Shown here: piece by piece, positions 34,071-43,770 of the stretch
Position numbering within the stretch: position 1 is the first letter of the stretch
Layout of the letters: every line of letters begins with the position of its first letter
NCBI GenBank assembly: GCA_025526995.1
Contig: JAHLKG010000004.1
Span: forward strand, 806,001-870,000
Direction: 5' to 3'
DNA length: 64,000 nucleotides
DNA from: Powellomyces hirtus
Taxonomy: Eukaryota; Chytridiomycota; Chytridiomycetes; Spizellomycetales; Powellomycetaceae
The notes under the pieces: generated by a model
Databases searched by the model: none
What the model was told of the DNA's origin: nothing
The model's input: the letters and a program-made list of their open reading frames with translations, nothing else
Translations under genes and position numbers: made by a program

Positions 34071-37000
34071 ATGATGAACGAAGAAACGGTCGTCTGGCAG
34101 CCCCTGCCAAAGGGTATACACGGGGTGGTCACAGCTCCGTGGGTACCAACTCGACTTTCACAGCGTGCTTCAACTTCTCTTTCCATATCGCCCTCGACTA
34201 CCGCAGCCCCTTCAACCCCATTCCCACCATTGGAGTCTTCAACTACAGCTGCTCTTGTGACGCTGGAGCTTGGCGACACGGTGCATCTTCTGGAAGAATG
34301 TGATGGATGGCTCCGCGGTTACGTGTACCCGACATTACCAAGAGACAGTGGCCCCGAGCTGGGAGTATTTCCGGCCAGCCATGTGTTTTCCCGCGCTTTG
34401 ATGGCCAAGCGCGCAACTGCAGCAGAGAAGAAAACCGGCATGCTTGGAGCCGTGGGTCCTCTTCCAGGACCTGCTGTTCCACCAACTTTGGAAGATCGAC
34501 TCCGTCACTTAACCGACAGTCATCCGCAACGGCCAGGACTGACTCGGGGAGTTACGGCTCCTGTGCCGCAATCTTACTCACTTCCATCCGGAACTCTGCC
34601 AGACCCAGATGCAACTCCAGGGTCGAAAGATACTCGACCAACCGCGATTCAGAGGCCTTTATCCTATGCTCCTGGGTTCACTGTGGGCTCTCGCAAAGTG
34701 GTTCACCCGATTCCTGCTTCTGTTCGTCCAAATCACGAGACTTCCGCCGGTCTCAAAGAAGCTTTGATTGATGAGATCGCGGCCGTATTGCGAGACTGGG
34801 GACAGTCCATCAAGGGATACCTCGATGCTCAGCAATATGACATGTTTAACCGGGTCCATGCGCTGTTTAAATCTTTGTCCCAAGGTCGCAGGACTCTTCT
34901 TTCACAGACGCTGAAGCAAGAAGAGCTCATACGGTTGCGCAAGCAGCTCATTGCCTTGATCGAGGACGGCAATCAACTGCAGAATGGTGATCTGGTGATT
35001 CGACATACTGAAAAAGGACATATTCTATCGGAACGCAACACTACAATCATTAATATCTACCGCATGCATCTGCAACAAGCTCAACGCCGACTGAACGCGA
35101 ATGCTCGTCAACAGACGCCGAATATTCCGGCAATCCTCAAGTCAGAGACCACGTTTACACAACCCCCGAGTCCCCCGATCGATCTTGAAGATCTCGCGTC
35201 GAGGTTTACTCACATGTTCTTCGAACTAAAAACGTGTACAGGGTCATTTTGTCTCAGCGGCGAGTATGTGGAACTGCGATTCGCTCTGTATAATCATGCG
35301 GAGAACAGAATGCTCACGGAAGATTACGTGGTTCACATCAATGGAAATGGAATTCCGTCAGCTGATGGATTGAAGAATGGGAAAGCGCGAGCAATTTTTG
35401 CGGATTTACCACAGCGTGACCTCAGCGACAAAATATTTCTTACTTGCCGTCTCGTCAGAGTGGGGAAAATGAATGTATCCGAGAAAGAAAGCGAGAAAGC
35501 GGACAAGTTCGGGATGGGGTCACTATCCTCTCTGGGTTCGTTGGGTTCGATGGAGAGTTCGTCGTCCTCGTTAGATCTCCCTAGTCTGGCTGCAGGGAAT
35601 GGAAATACCCAAACTCAGTTTCGTCGGCCACTGGGATGGTCTGTGGTCCGCATTGGGGAGTGGTTGAAATTAGCCCGTGGGCAGATGGAAGAAGAGCGCG
35701 ACATCGCCATGCGTATCTATGTTCCAACCGCAGAAGCAAGCTTCCCGAATTTGTGCGACAACATCATAAACAAAAGCGGTGGCTACGAACTTGCATCACG
35801 AGCTGAAATGCTGACCGTAACACTCAATGTCATACAAGGAGAACTGACAGCTCTGGCCGAGAGCAATCCCACATTGTTCGATCACGCTTCGTTAACCCCG
35901 CGTAACGGATTTTCAGACGTATTAGTACCCGGCGACACGCGCAACGCTTTGTATCTGACCCTAGTGTCCGGAGAGTTCAGTCAAGGACGGAAGACCAACA
36001 TTCGAAATGTGCAAGTCACCGTGCAGATTCGATTAGCTGACGGCGAGTTCGTGGAGGGATGCCTCAGTTGTGGAACTGGCGAAGGACGATCGGGAAGTTA
36101 CGACTCTCTCGTTTACTATCACAATGCCGCCCCACGGTGGAATGAAGTCATCCGCATTGACATACCGCCGGATGTTTTCAAAAAAGCGCACGTCTTTTTT
36201 ACATATCGACACTGCTCTTCATCCGACAAGGGCGGGGACAAGGACAAACACGAACGGAACTTTGCATTCAGTTTTCTCCCTCTGCTCCGAGGTGGACAAA
36301 CGGTTATCAACGACGCCAGTCACACGCTCACGTTATACAAGTACGACCAGAAGACTGCAGTTCCGTTTGTATATCTAAACTACTCGGCTGGTGCGAATAT
36401 CTTAGTACCTGCGCAACTATCACCTCAGACCTCCGATTCCCTTGCCGCCGCTGTGGATGCAATGTCCAGAGTTCCAACTCTGAGAGACTCGTTCATCGTT
36501 CGGACTCAACTCTGTTCTACACGACTCACACAGAATGTCGCGCTCCACAACCTTCTTCATTGGCGCTACTCAACGTCGAATGGTCGGCAACCTGTCAAGA
36601 CAGTACTTTCCGATTTCATCATGATAGGGGAACTGGAAATTATCAAGTTCCTTCCGAGCATTTTAGAGGCTTTGTTTGCGATCCTGGATTCCAAAGAAGA
36701 GTTGGATTCAGCATCAGGCCCAGACTTAGATCAGCTGGTCTTTTCTGCGCTGGTATTTACATTGGGCATCGTGATGGACAAGCGCTTCACGAACCATCGC
36801 AACTCGGTGGATCGATACATCCATACCAAGTTCAAAAGCACACGGGCGTGGGAAGTGCTCATGCGGGGTTTTGAAACCCTGATTAGACATCCGGAGGACG
36901 TCGGAAAATCGCGGGAATTGCGGAGTGCGATCAAAGTTTGGCGATACATACTTCGCTTCGCTATTCGCAGCAATGGCTTGGGTTCTGCCAGAGCCCGGCG

Positions 37001-40000
37001 CGGAAGCGCGGATCGGCAGGATCAGAGGAAGGGAGGCGCGAATTGGCAGGATACGCTTGAACAAAATGACAGTTTAAATCGTGCAGAGTTTCGCGCGTCT
37101 GGACCTCCAACAGCTAGCTTTATCCAGTCTTTGACATCATTATTCGCCGGTGTCAACCAAATGATGACCCTCACCTCCCCGGACTTCGTGATTGCTTCTC
37201 AAACCCTAGCACTGCAGTACTTTGCCACGATATTACCGGATCTCGCTCAGCTATTCCCGGCAACATACATGGTCAACGTTGCAGCCACATTTGTAGATAG
37301 CGTGCGCAGCAATCGGGCGAAGCTGAACGGCTACAAGCTTTTATTTATCAAAGAGCTTGTTCGAGGATTTTTGTTCGCGGATGGACAAAGCCGAGGGGTT
37401 CTTGTTGGTTGCGTTTCGCGGTGGGTGTCCGAATGGGCGAAAGAATGGATTATGCAACAGCAAGGAACCACCGAAGATGGTCGGGCTCCGATTCCCCCGG
37501 CGAAAAACGGCACCCTCGACGGAGAGCGGGAGAACGTGAAATTGTGCTTGGATGTTATTGCTGAAATGCTGGACAAGCTACAGCGGGTGGCGGAAAAGCG
37601 AGAAAAGGAAAAATCGCGGCTCGGCAAAGGGCTCCATGAGGTCGTGGAGGGAACATCCGAGACAGTCCCCATGGAAGAACATAATGCTACCATAATGTGC
37701 ATCGCGGAGCTTCTCCCGAAGCTTTTGGAAATGTACCGATCTCTGATGATCGAAATTGATGGCGCCGCTGGAACGGAAGGTAGATTGAAGTGCAGAGAGA
37801 GAGCCGGTAGTTGGCCTTCTCCCACTACGAATCAGGATCACATGATGCCCCGGTCACCGGAGATCGCGCAGTTGGGGTCCATCCTCCTCGCAGTTGCTCA
37901 TCTGTTGAAAGATGATCAGATTCAAGCGTTTCTAGTGAGGTATTTCGCAGAGCATGGCGCTCGTGAAACCGTTGGACTGGTTTCCTTGCTGTGCGAAGCC
38001 TTTGGCGACATGATATCCGATGAACCGTTTTCTCCATTCTGGGTCGGTATGAATATGATCGCCCATCGTATCTCGCTTAAAATGTTGCGACCCGTCAGCG
38101 AACTTCTTAGAGGAGAGTTTTTGGGGGCTCGTGATGAGGAAGATGTCATGCCTAGCAACAGGTTGAGCGTCGTTTTCAGCATTGCTGAAAGCGATCATTC
38201 CAATGGCGATCTCCGGAGTAGTGCGAGGAGCTTTCAAACTGGCGGCACTCTGCACGGAACACATGGAACTGGCATCAACGGTGGGGGGCCCAGTACCTTG
38301 TCTGAGGCTTCCGGTGCGCAAGCATTGATTCATCGGCTATGGGATCGATACTTCCATGTCTTGCTGCAGCTGCTGAACTCGCGATGGCTGCAAATTGAAC
38401 GTTTCGGTCCACAGCGTTCGCGTGTAGCACACAAACTCGGTGCGGATGTACGTGGAGAAGGCGGGGAAATGCTTCGAACTATGTGGGAGCACTTAGGTTC
38501 AACGGCGCGTGGCAAAGCTCTGCAGGCAGGCTTTATACCATCACTCGTAGGCCCGTTTCTGCAACTAACAGCGTCACCCCACCCGGTACTTCGCAGTGCT
38601 GCGATCGAGCTGCTCTTCAATACAATCGAACCAGAATTCGAGCAAGTTGGTCACTTCGGGCGGGTGGAGCTTGAGTGCATTGAGCGCTTGCACCGTCTGG
38701 TAACTCAGGATAATCTTGGCGATGAGACCTACCGCCGGTTCATTGTGGATGCTCTTGAGCGGCGGTTTGTTACACGGGCGATGCTCAACGAGAACGACGA
38801 TCATCACGGGCAAGAGCTTACTGCTCAAGGTCAAGCGTTCTTAAACTGCTTAGATGGATTCTTGGAATTGTCGTTGCAGATCAGGGATCTCCCTATCGGA
38901 GAACAACACGACGACCAACGGGAGGAAGCGTTGGTGAAGATGCTTCGATTTCTCCGTACCACCGGTCGACGCGGAGTCTACGTGGAGTATGTCCATCGAC
39001 TCCATGAAATGCAGTTGGGAGCGAACAATCCAATTGAGGCTGCATTAGCGCTGAAGCTTCACGGAGATTTATTCGAATGGCGAAGCGATGCCACAACAGA
39101 GCCACTTTCTGCATTTGGATTTCCGGAATGGCAGACCGAGTTTGATCGAAAGGAGGCTATTTACTTGCGCTGCGTGGAGTTACTCGAAGGTGGTCAAGCA
39201 TGGGAACGTGCGGTTGAGCTGTGCAGAGAAATTGGAACCGAATATGAGAAGAACGCTTATTCATATGGCAATCTCGCTGATATTCTGCATCGACAAGCAG
39301 ACATGTATGCTAGCATAGCGACCACGAGCCGATCCCAACCAGAATATTACCGGGTGGGTTTCTACGGACATAGCTGCCCCCCATCATTACGGAACAAACA
39401 ATACGTCTATCGAGGCGGCGACTGGGAGAAATTAGGCTCATTCTGCGACAGGATACTGCAAAAATATCCGGGAGCAAAGCTTGCCAAAAGTAATGCCTAT
39501 CCTCCGCCAGCCGAAATCACGGATGGGGAAGGGTTGTGGTTGCAGGTATCTGCCGTAAAGCCGGTCGTTGACGCACGGAAGTGGAATCCCGGGAAAACCA
39601 GCGGTGCATTGGGGGCCATAAAGTGGGAACAATCGAAGTCAAGCAACGATGGAAATAAAGCTACATCACAGTCAATTGAGGAAACCCACGCGGACCTTCT
39701 CCTTATCGAACCAGATCTCAATGTGTACGGTGGATCAGCCGCTGCTGAACGCGGAACGCCGCTAGGTGTGGCTATGGATCATCTCGATGAACGTGTCAGA
39801 GCGTACTACGAAACAAATGAAGTGGGTATGTTCTCGTTTGCCCGCCCCATGCGAAAACCACTTCCGGAAGACTTTGCTGTGCTACAAGCTGGGGATCCAG
39901 CAAGGGAGTTTTTGGAGCTGTGGACGGAGAAGATTGTCCTTGTGACGCAGGACAGTTTTCCATGTTTGAGTCGACGCAGCGCTGTTGTTCGAGTGGAAAT

Positions 40001-41171
40001 GTTTGAGCTTTCTCCGGTTGAAAATGCTGTGATTGCGGTACGCGGCAAAACTCGCCAGTTGATGGAATTGGAAAGGCGATTCGCGCCGTTTGCCATGAAG
40101 GACGGAGCCCAATTGCGCCGCAGTCTGGAAGTTGGCAGCCGGCAGAGCGGCTCCTTCCTTCCCGCATCCTCGTCTGACTCTATTCACCCGGGCTCCCCCC
40201 AGCAAAATCGCCGCACGAGCGCGGAGATCCCAAGCGTGAATCCATTTACCATGGCTCTGAATGGAGCAGTCGACGCGCCGGTGAACGGCGGCATTCCGAT
40301 GTACAAACGGGCTTTCTTGAGCCCAGAATATCGGGCGCAGGCCGAACGCGATGGAACCGAGATTGTTGTGAACCTGCTGGAGCGCGCCATTGAAGAGCAG
40401 GTGGAAGTCATTCATCGTTGCCTGATCATTCATGATCTGATTGTACCTCAGCCAATGCGTCCGTTGCACGAGGAAATCATTGGATTCTTCGCGAAGAACT
40501 TTGCGGAGGACATATCTCGTTTAGGTCTTTCGAGTCTTCGACCAGCATTGACTTTGTCTATTCCTGCTGGACGACTCAGCGATGAGGGAGGTGGTGCAGC
40601 GGGTACCGCTCTTAATGCGAACCTCACCTCTCCCCCAGCGGCTTCTGCGCCCTCACTCAGCGGATATCACAGCAGCAGCGCCACGGATTTAGCGTCCCTC
40701 TTGACTAGGAGCATAACTGGCAAAACCGCTGCTGCGCGCATCACCACCTCTACCACCAGCAGCACGTCCAGCACTCCCGCCACATCTCCGCCTGTTGGGC
40801 GCCGGCGCTCAACAGTCGGACTGCGACATTCTGGGTCGACGGCGTCTTCATCTCGTAGTAGCACCAAGCGAGACCTCTTCACTAGCAGCAGCATGGTGGC
40901 TCTGTCATCGACTTTGGGCGCCTTTCAGAATGTCCTCCCAGAGGCGACCATTTCTCGCTCAACTGTTCCGGATCAGGCCGCATCTCCCTTAGACCCACCT
41001 ACCGGCTCCGCAGGACCTCCCCGCAGCACTTCACGAGGAGATTTGAATGACCATAGTGGTGATCTGTTGTCAAACTCGGGCACGTCAGCTACAGGCATTG
41101 AAAGAGCAGACTCGCGCGGAGCGAAGAAGGATCGATTCGGTGGTTTGGGAAAGCTCTTTGACAAGCGATAA
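34071..41171 (+). CDS. DOCK-family guanine nucleotide exchange factor (Dock-A/B type), intronless
   Basis: 2366 aa in one uninterrupted frame. Rac/Cdc42-type exchange factor that drives actin remodelling, usually with ELMO. N-terminal SH3 at residues about 60-106 (LELGDTVHLLEE, GVFPASHVF), as in DOCK1-5. Then a helical region and the DHR-1 (C2-like, phosphoinositide-binding) domain from about 620 (LYLTLVSGEFSQG, WNEVIRIDIP). A long armadillo-like solenoid precedes DHR-2, from about 1640: YYRVGFYG, LRNKQYVYRGGDWE, FSFARPMRK, and the nucleotide-sensor region VNGGIPMYKRAF whose Val expels Mg-GDP in relatives. The last about 230 residues are Ser/Thr/Pro-rich. The ATG-ATG start at 34071 has no competitor. 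The first 50 residues before SH3 are longer than usual and low in complexity. Divergent from the dynein gene. Confidence 0.93.
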   Translation: MMNEETVVWQPLPKGIHGVVTAPWVPTRLSQRASTSLSISPSTTAAPSTPFPPLESSTTAALVTLELGDTVHLLEECDGWLRGYVYPTLPRDSGPELGVFPASHVFSRALMAKRATAAEKKTGMLGAVGPLPGPAVPPTLEDRLRHLTDSHPQRPGLTRGVTAPVPQSYSLPSGTLPDPDATPGSKDTRPTAIQRPLSYAPGFTVGSRKVVHPIPASVRPNHETSAGLKEALIDEIAAVLRDWGQSIKGYLDAQQYDMFNRVHALFKSLSQGRRTLLSQTLKQEELIRLRKQLIALIEDGNQLQNGDLVIRHTEKGHILSERNTTIINIYRMHLQQAQRRLNANARQQTPNIPAILKSETTFTQPPSPPIDLEDLASRFTHMFFELKTCTGSFCLSGEYVELRFALYNHAENRMLTEDYVVHINGNGIPSADGLKNGKARAIFADLPQRDLSDKIFLTCRLVRVGKMNVSEKESEKADKFGMGSLSSLGSLGSMESSSSSLDLPSLAAGNGNTQTQFRRPLGWSVVRIGEWLKLARGQMEEERDIAMRIYVPTAEASFPNLCDNIINKSGGYELASRAEMLTVTLNVIQGELTALAESNPTLFDHASLTPRNGFSDVLVPGDTRNALYLTLVSGEFSQGRKTNIRNVQVTVQIRLADGEFVEGCLSCGTGEGRSGSYDSLVYYHNAAPRWNEVIRIDIPPDVFKKAHVFFTYRHCSSSDKGGDKDKHERNFAFSFLPLLRGGQTVINDASHTLTLYKYDQKTAVPFVYLNYSAGANILVPAQLSPQTSDSLAAAVDAMSRVPTLRDSFIVRTQLCSTRLTQNVALHNLLHWRYSTSNGRQPVKTVLSDFIMIGELEIIKFLPSILEALFAILDSKEELDSASGPDLDQLVFSALVFTLGIVMDKRFTNHRNSVDRYIHTKFKSTRAWEVLMRGFETLIRHPEDVGKSRELRSAIKVWRYILRFAIRSNGLGSARARRGSADRQDQRKGGANWQDTLEQNDSLNRAEFRASGPPTASFIQSLTSLFAGVNQMMTLTSPDFVIASQTLALQYFATILPDLAQLFPATYMVNVAATFVDSVRSNRAKLNGYKLLFIKELVRGFLFADGQSRGVLVGCVSRWVSEWAKEWIMQQQGTTEDGRAPIPPAKNGTLDGERENVKLCLDVIAEMLDKLQRVAEKREKEKSRLGKGLHEVVEGTSETVPMEEHNATIMCIAELLPKLLEMYRSLMIEIDGAAGTEGRLKCRERAGSWPSPTTNQDHMMPRSPEIAQLGSILLAVAHLLKDDQIQAFLVRYFAEHGARETVGLVSLLCEAFGDMISDEPFSPFWVGMNMIAHRISLKMLRPVSELLRGEFLGARDEEDVMPSNRLSVVFSIAESDHSNGDLRSSARSFQTGGTLHGTHGTGINGGGPSTLSEASGAQALIHRLWDRYFHVLLQLLNSRWLQIERFGPQRSRVAHKLGADVRGEGGEMLRTMWEHLGSTARGKALQAGFIPSLVGPFLQLTASPHPVLRSAAIELLFNTIEPEFEQVGHFGRVELECIERLHRLVTQDNLGDETYRRFIVDALERRFVTRAMLNENDDHHGQELTAQGQAFLNCLDGFLELSLQIRDLPIGEQHDDQREEALVKMLRFLRTTGRRGVYVEYVHRLHEMQLGANNPIEAALALKLHGDLFEWRSDATTEPLSAFGFPEWQTEFDRKEAIYLRCVELLEGGQAWERAVELCREIGTEYEKNAYSYGNLADILHRQADMYASIATTSRSQPEYYRVGFYGHSCPPSLRNKQYVYRGGDWEKLGSFCDRILQKYPGAKLAKSNAYPPPAEITDGEGLWLQVSAVKPVVDARKWNPGKTSGALGAIKWEQSKSSNDGNKATSQSIEETHADLLLIEPDLNVYGGSAAAERGTPLGVAMDHLDERVRAYYETNEVGMFSFARPMRKPLPEDFAVLQAGDPAREFLELWTEKIVLVTQDSFPCLSRRSAVVRVEMFELSPVENAVIAVRGKTRQLMELERRFAPFAMKDGAQLRRSLEVGSRQSGSFLPASSSDSIHPGSPQQNRRTSAEIPSVNPFTMALNGAVDAPVNGGIPMYKRAFLSPEYRAQAERDGTEIVVNLLERAIEEQVEVIHRCLIIHDLIVPQPMRPLHEEIIGFFAKNFAEDISRLGLSSLRPALTLSIPAGRLSDEGGGAAGTALNANLTSPPAASAPSLSGYHSSSATDLASLLTRSITGKTAAARITTSTTSSTSSTPATSPPVGRRRSTVGLRHSGSTASSSRSSTKRDLFTSSSMVALSSTLGAFQNVLPEATISRSTVPDQAASPLDPPTGSAGPPRSTSRGDLNDHSGDLLSNSGTSATGIERADSRGAKKDRFGGLGKLFDKR

Positions 41172-41473
41172 AAACCTGCAAACATCGATAATTCCCACCC
41201 GTCAATCCCCCTGTTGCGTCCGATCGCTTCAAGAACCGAGCGATTGGAGCTAGTGCATATTACCTCTGTGTTGCCACATGTGGTCCTCCGCAAACACTTC
41301 CTCATATTGTATTCATTATCCTCACCCCTTCGTCTGCCTGTCTTCATAATGACCACGAACCCTCGGGCGAAGCATAGATAGGAGCGACTCATCTGTATTT
41401 TACAACTTGTACATTCTAGATTATCTCTCGCTTTCTTTATAGTGCATGGACTCATGGTGTAACAGCGACATGT
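41172..41473. other. Convergent 3' intergenic
   Basis: 302 bp between the DOCK stop codon and the end of the minus-strand small gene; presumed 3' UTRs, nothing else seen. Confidence 0.5.
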
Positions 41474-42704
41474 TTACCTTCGCAGAGCAACTCGTACATC
41501 GGAGTTGAGAATGCCAGACAGATAGCGCCAGACGTACGTGTCATGCGCTGGGTCTGTTGCACATTCATTGAGCATCTCAAAAAGTGTTCCAGTGCCGTTC
41601 AAACCACACGCGGAGCGAAATCCGTAAAGAACTGAGTGAACATGCAGGCGTTAACCATAAAAACAAGATAGCGTCTGCGACGCGAAAGAACATAGACCCC
41701 ACCTCGATCCGTGGTTTCAATTTTCGAGCTCGCCGCCGTCCTTCCCTCCGCTCCCGCTCTTCCCCTTCCATCTCTGCGGCAGATGCCACTTCTTTCTCTT
41801 CGCGGCGTGCAACATGCGTCCCCGTATAGTTCCTGGTTCACAAAAGACGGAAAACAATGAGCAAACGGTTCCAACGAATCATATCGGAATTACTCACTTC
41901 GGATCTGTGAGTCTTTGTACCACATCCTCCACTCGCTAGGGGTCCAAGTGTCCGCAGTTAGCACTTGATTCAAGACCTTGGCTTTCCTTTCTATAGTTAT
42001 CATACCTTAGGCAATGGAGCATTCAAATCATTCATGCTGCGGGCCAGCTTTCCAGCAGCAATACCGCCTGCAGTTTTAGTCGCAGCAGCCTGGGCAAAGC
42101 GCTCCTTTCGCTCCTTGACGGCCTGGTAGCGGTGTTTATAGCATGCTGGAAACTCTTCCGGGTCCGCCAATCGGTTTGTTGATGCGAGGATCGATGGCTG
42201 GGCTGGCAATGTGAGTAATTGGCAGACTTGAGCGGTTCAAATGCCCAAACCGAACTGACCTTTAATTGAACGGGTGCTGGCGGAACGACCGGATCGGGAC
42301 GGAGCTAAGAGAAGGTATGATTTGAGAATTGCTGAGTCGCTTTAGACCATGTATGACAACGCGTAAGATGATGATACCTGGTCCAAGCTTCCCCAGGCAT
42401 GAGGGCCCCTAAGGGTTCTCCGCCTAACTCCCGCCTCGATTGCGCGATCCGCAGCTTCCCTGATCTTCTCCCCAAACTCCAGTCCCGCGTCCAAGTCGTG
42501 ATCTACGTCCTGCTGCTGAGGCTGCTGAGCTGGAGCACGTCGATGTGTGTCTGTGCCTTTGCGTTTCAGAATCGGGCGGAGTGGAGCGGGAGCTGCTGGA
42601 GGCGGAGCTTGTCGCAGCATTGCCAAGAGGCTGTCGAGTGATCCCCCGATGAGCGCATTTTTTCTTTGCATTCGCAGCTCTTCTGTCATCCATAATGGTT
42701 CCAT
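41474..42704 (-). CDS. Uncharacterised small protein with p25-alpha (TPPP)-like motif, six exons
   Basis: About 277 aa. Exons 42704-42378, 42304-42260, 42197-42006, 41935-41898, 41832-41703 and a last exon tentatively 41575-41474. The first four introns (73, 62, 70, 65 bp) are phase-consistent. The join of exons 3-5 reads VEDVVQRLTDPKNYTGTH. This matches the RLTDxxxYTGTH motif at the end of the p25-alpha/TPPP domain, a tubulin-binding family found in flagellated fungi and apicortins. The rest is Pro/Gln-rich, then charged (KERKERFAQAA) and Glu/Arg-rich. The last join is doubtful: the 127 bp intron uses a TTGAG acceptor, while the closer CACTCAG acceptor near 41624 ends the frame after about ten residues. 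The following stretch (CGLNGTGTLFEMLNE) looks coding. Microtubule or flagellar role is inference. Confidence 0.6.
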
Positions 42705-43158
42705 TGTGAGGCTGAACAAGTGATGGGATGATTCGACTTGTATTTGGAAGTTTATTTTCTTCTTTCCATTTGTGATTTAAAGTTTTGCCTTTGATCGGGA
42801 AAGCCACGCTTCGTTCTTCTTTTCACAAACCAAAGCTACGGCCACAAAACATTCCTAGCACGCTCCGATGAACCATTGCATCCATGTGTTGGCCGCTACG
42901 GGCTTACAACGCTATCAAACCTGACCTGGATTCATTTACAATAAACCTCCTAAAATAACAGTGAAGAACATACTTACTAATACTAAATCTTTATTACCAA
43001 AGAAAATTACAGCTGTGGCCAAGACGGGCATTTGACGTTGTGCCATGTGAATCTCCGCTGCTGACGTAAGAGATTGACGGCACCTCCGGTACGGTATTGC
43101 ATGGGACCTGTCCTCGCCTGTCAAGGGCGACCAGGCCAAAAAGCAGAGAAAAGCGGAA
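42705..43158. other. Intergenic: promoter of small gene and tRNA 3' flank
   Basis: 454 bp, AT-rich around 42935-43010; no gene recognised. The minus-strand tRNA terminator lies at 43149-43152. Confidence 0.5.
43149..43152 (-). terminator. Pol III terminator of tRNA-Pro copy 1
   Basis: TTTT on the minus strand seven bases after the tRNA, with a second T5 run about 15 bases further on. Confidence 0.6.
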
Positions 43159-43230
43159 GGGCTCAGCCGAGAATCGAACTCGGGACCACCCGCACCCTAA
43201 GCGGGTATTATACCACTAAACCACTGAGCC
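43159..43230 (-). tRNA. tRNA-Pro (anticodon AGG), copy 1
   Basis: 72-nt cloverleaf: acceptor GGCTCAG/CTGAGCC fully paired, anticodon stem CCCGC/GCGGG with loop TTAGGGT (anticodon AGG, reads CCU and, as inosine, CCC/CCA), T arm CCGAG-TTCGATT-CTCGG. No intron. Identical through its whole length to the copy at 53697-53768. Confidence 0.95.
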
Positions 43231-43770
43231 ATTTTTTTTCGAAGGTCTTCCTTCCAGAACTCTCACACACGGCGAGACACCTAATTTTGGCAGCGTGCTG
43301 CGCCTCAACCAATCTGGCGCGCTTTCTTAATTATTTCTGCCACAAAAGTCACAGACTGGCGAAATCACATCCATCAAAAAGCATCAGCGGAAACTCCAGC
43401 CAATCGGGCGCGTAACCAATTCTTTACTCTGCAAAAATCCCCTGGTTTTGTGAACACTTCGCTCCGGACGAAGCTTCTAACGTTACACCTTTCGGAGGGC
43501 TCGCCGGTTCGGAATGCTCGCCGGAAGCAAAAAATTGCGAGACAGATGAGAACGCTGATTTGAGGGCGCCTAGACGAGGCCGAAAAGGACAAAAAGAAAA
43601 GAAAGAAAGAAGAGCGATCTTTCTGCGATACGCTTGCTTTCCCGCCCTCCCCCACGACTACTGCCCGGTTGTCCATCGGAGGTCTTCTGCACGCAGTACA
43701 TAACGCCCACTTCCTTCCCCGACCCCCCCGTCTGCACCCTACCCACCTCGCCAACCTTTGCCTCCCCGCC
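43231..43770. other. Intergenic: promoter and pyrimidine-rich leader of the multicopper oxidase
   Basis: 540 bp. The last about 100 bp before the ATG are strongly C/T-rich (runs such as cttccccgacccccccgtct), typical of highly expressed fungal genes. No other gene seen. Confidence 0.5.
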
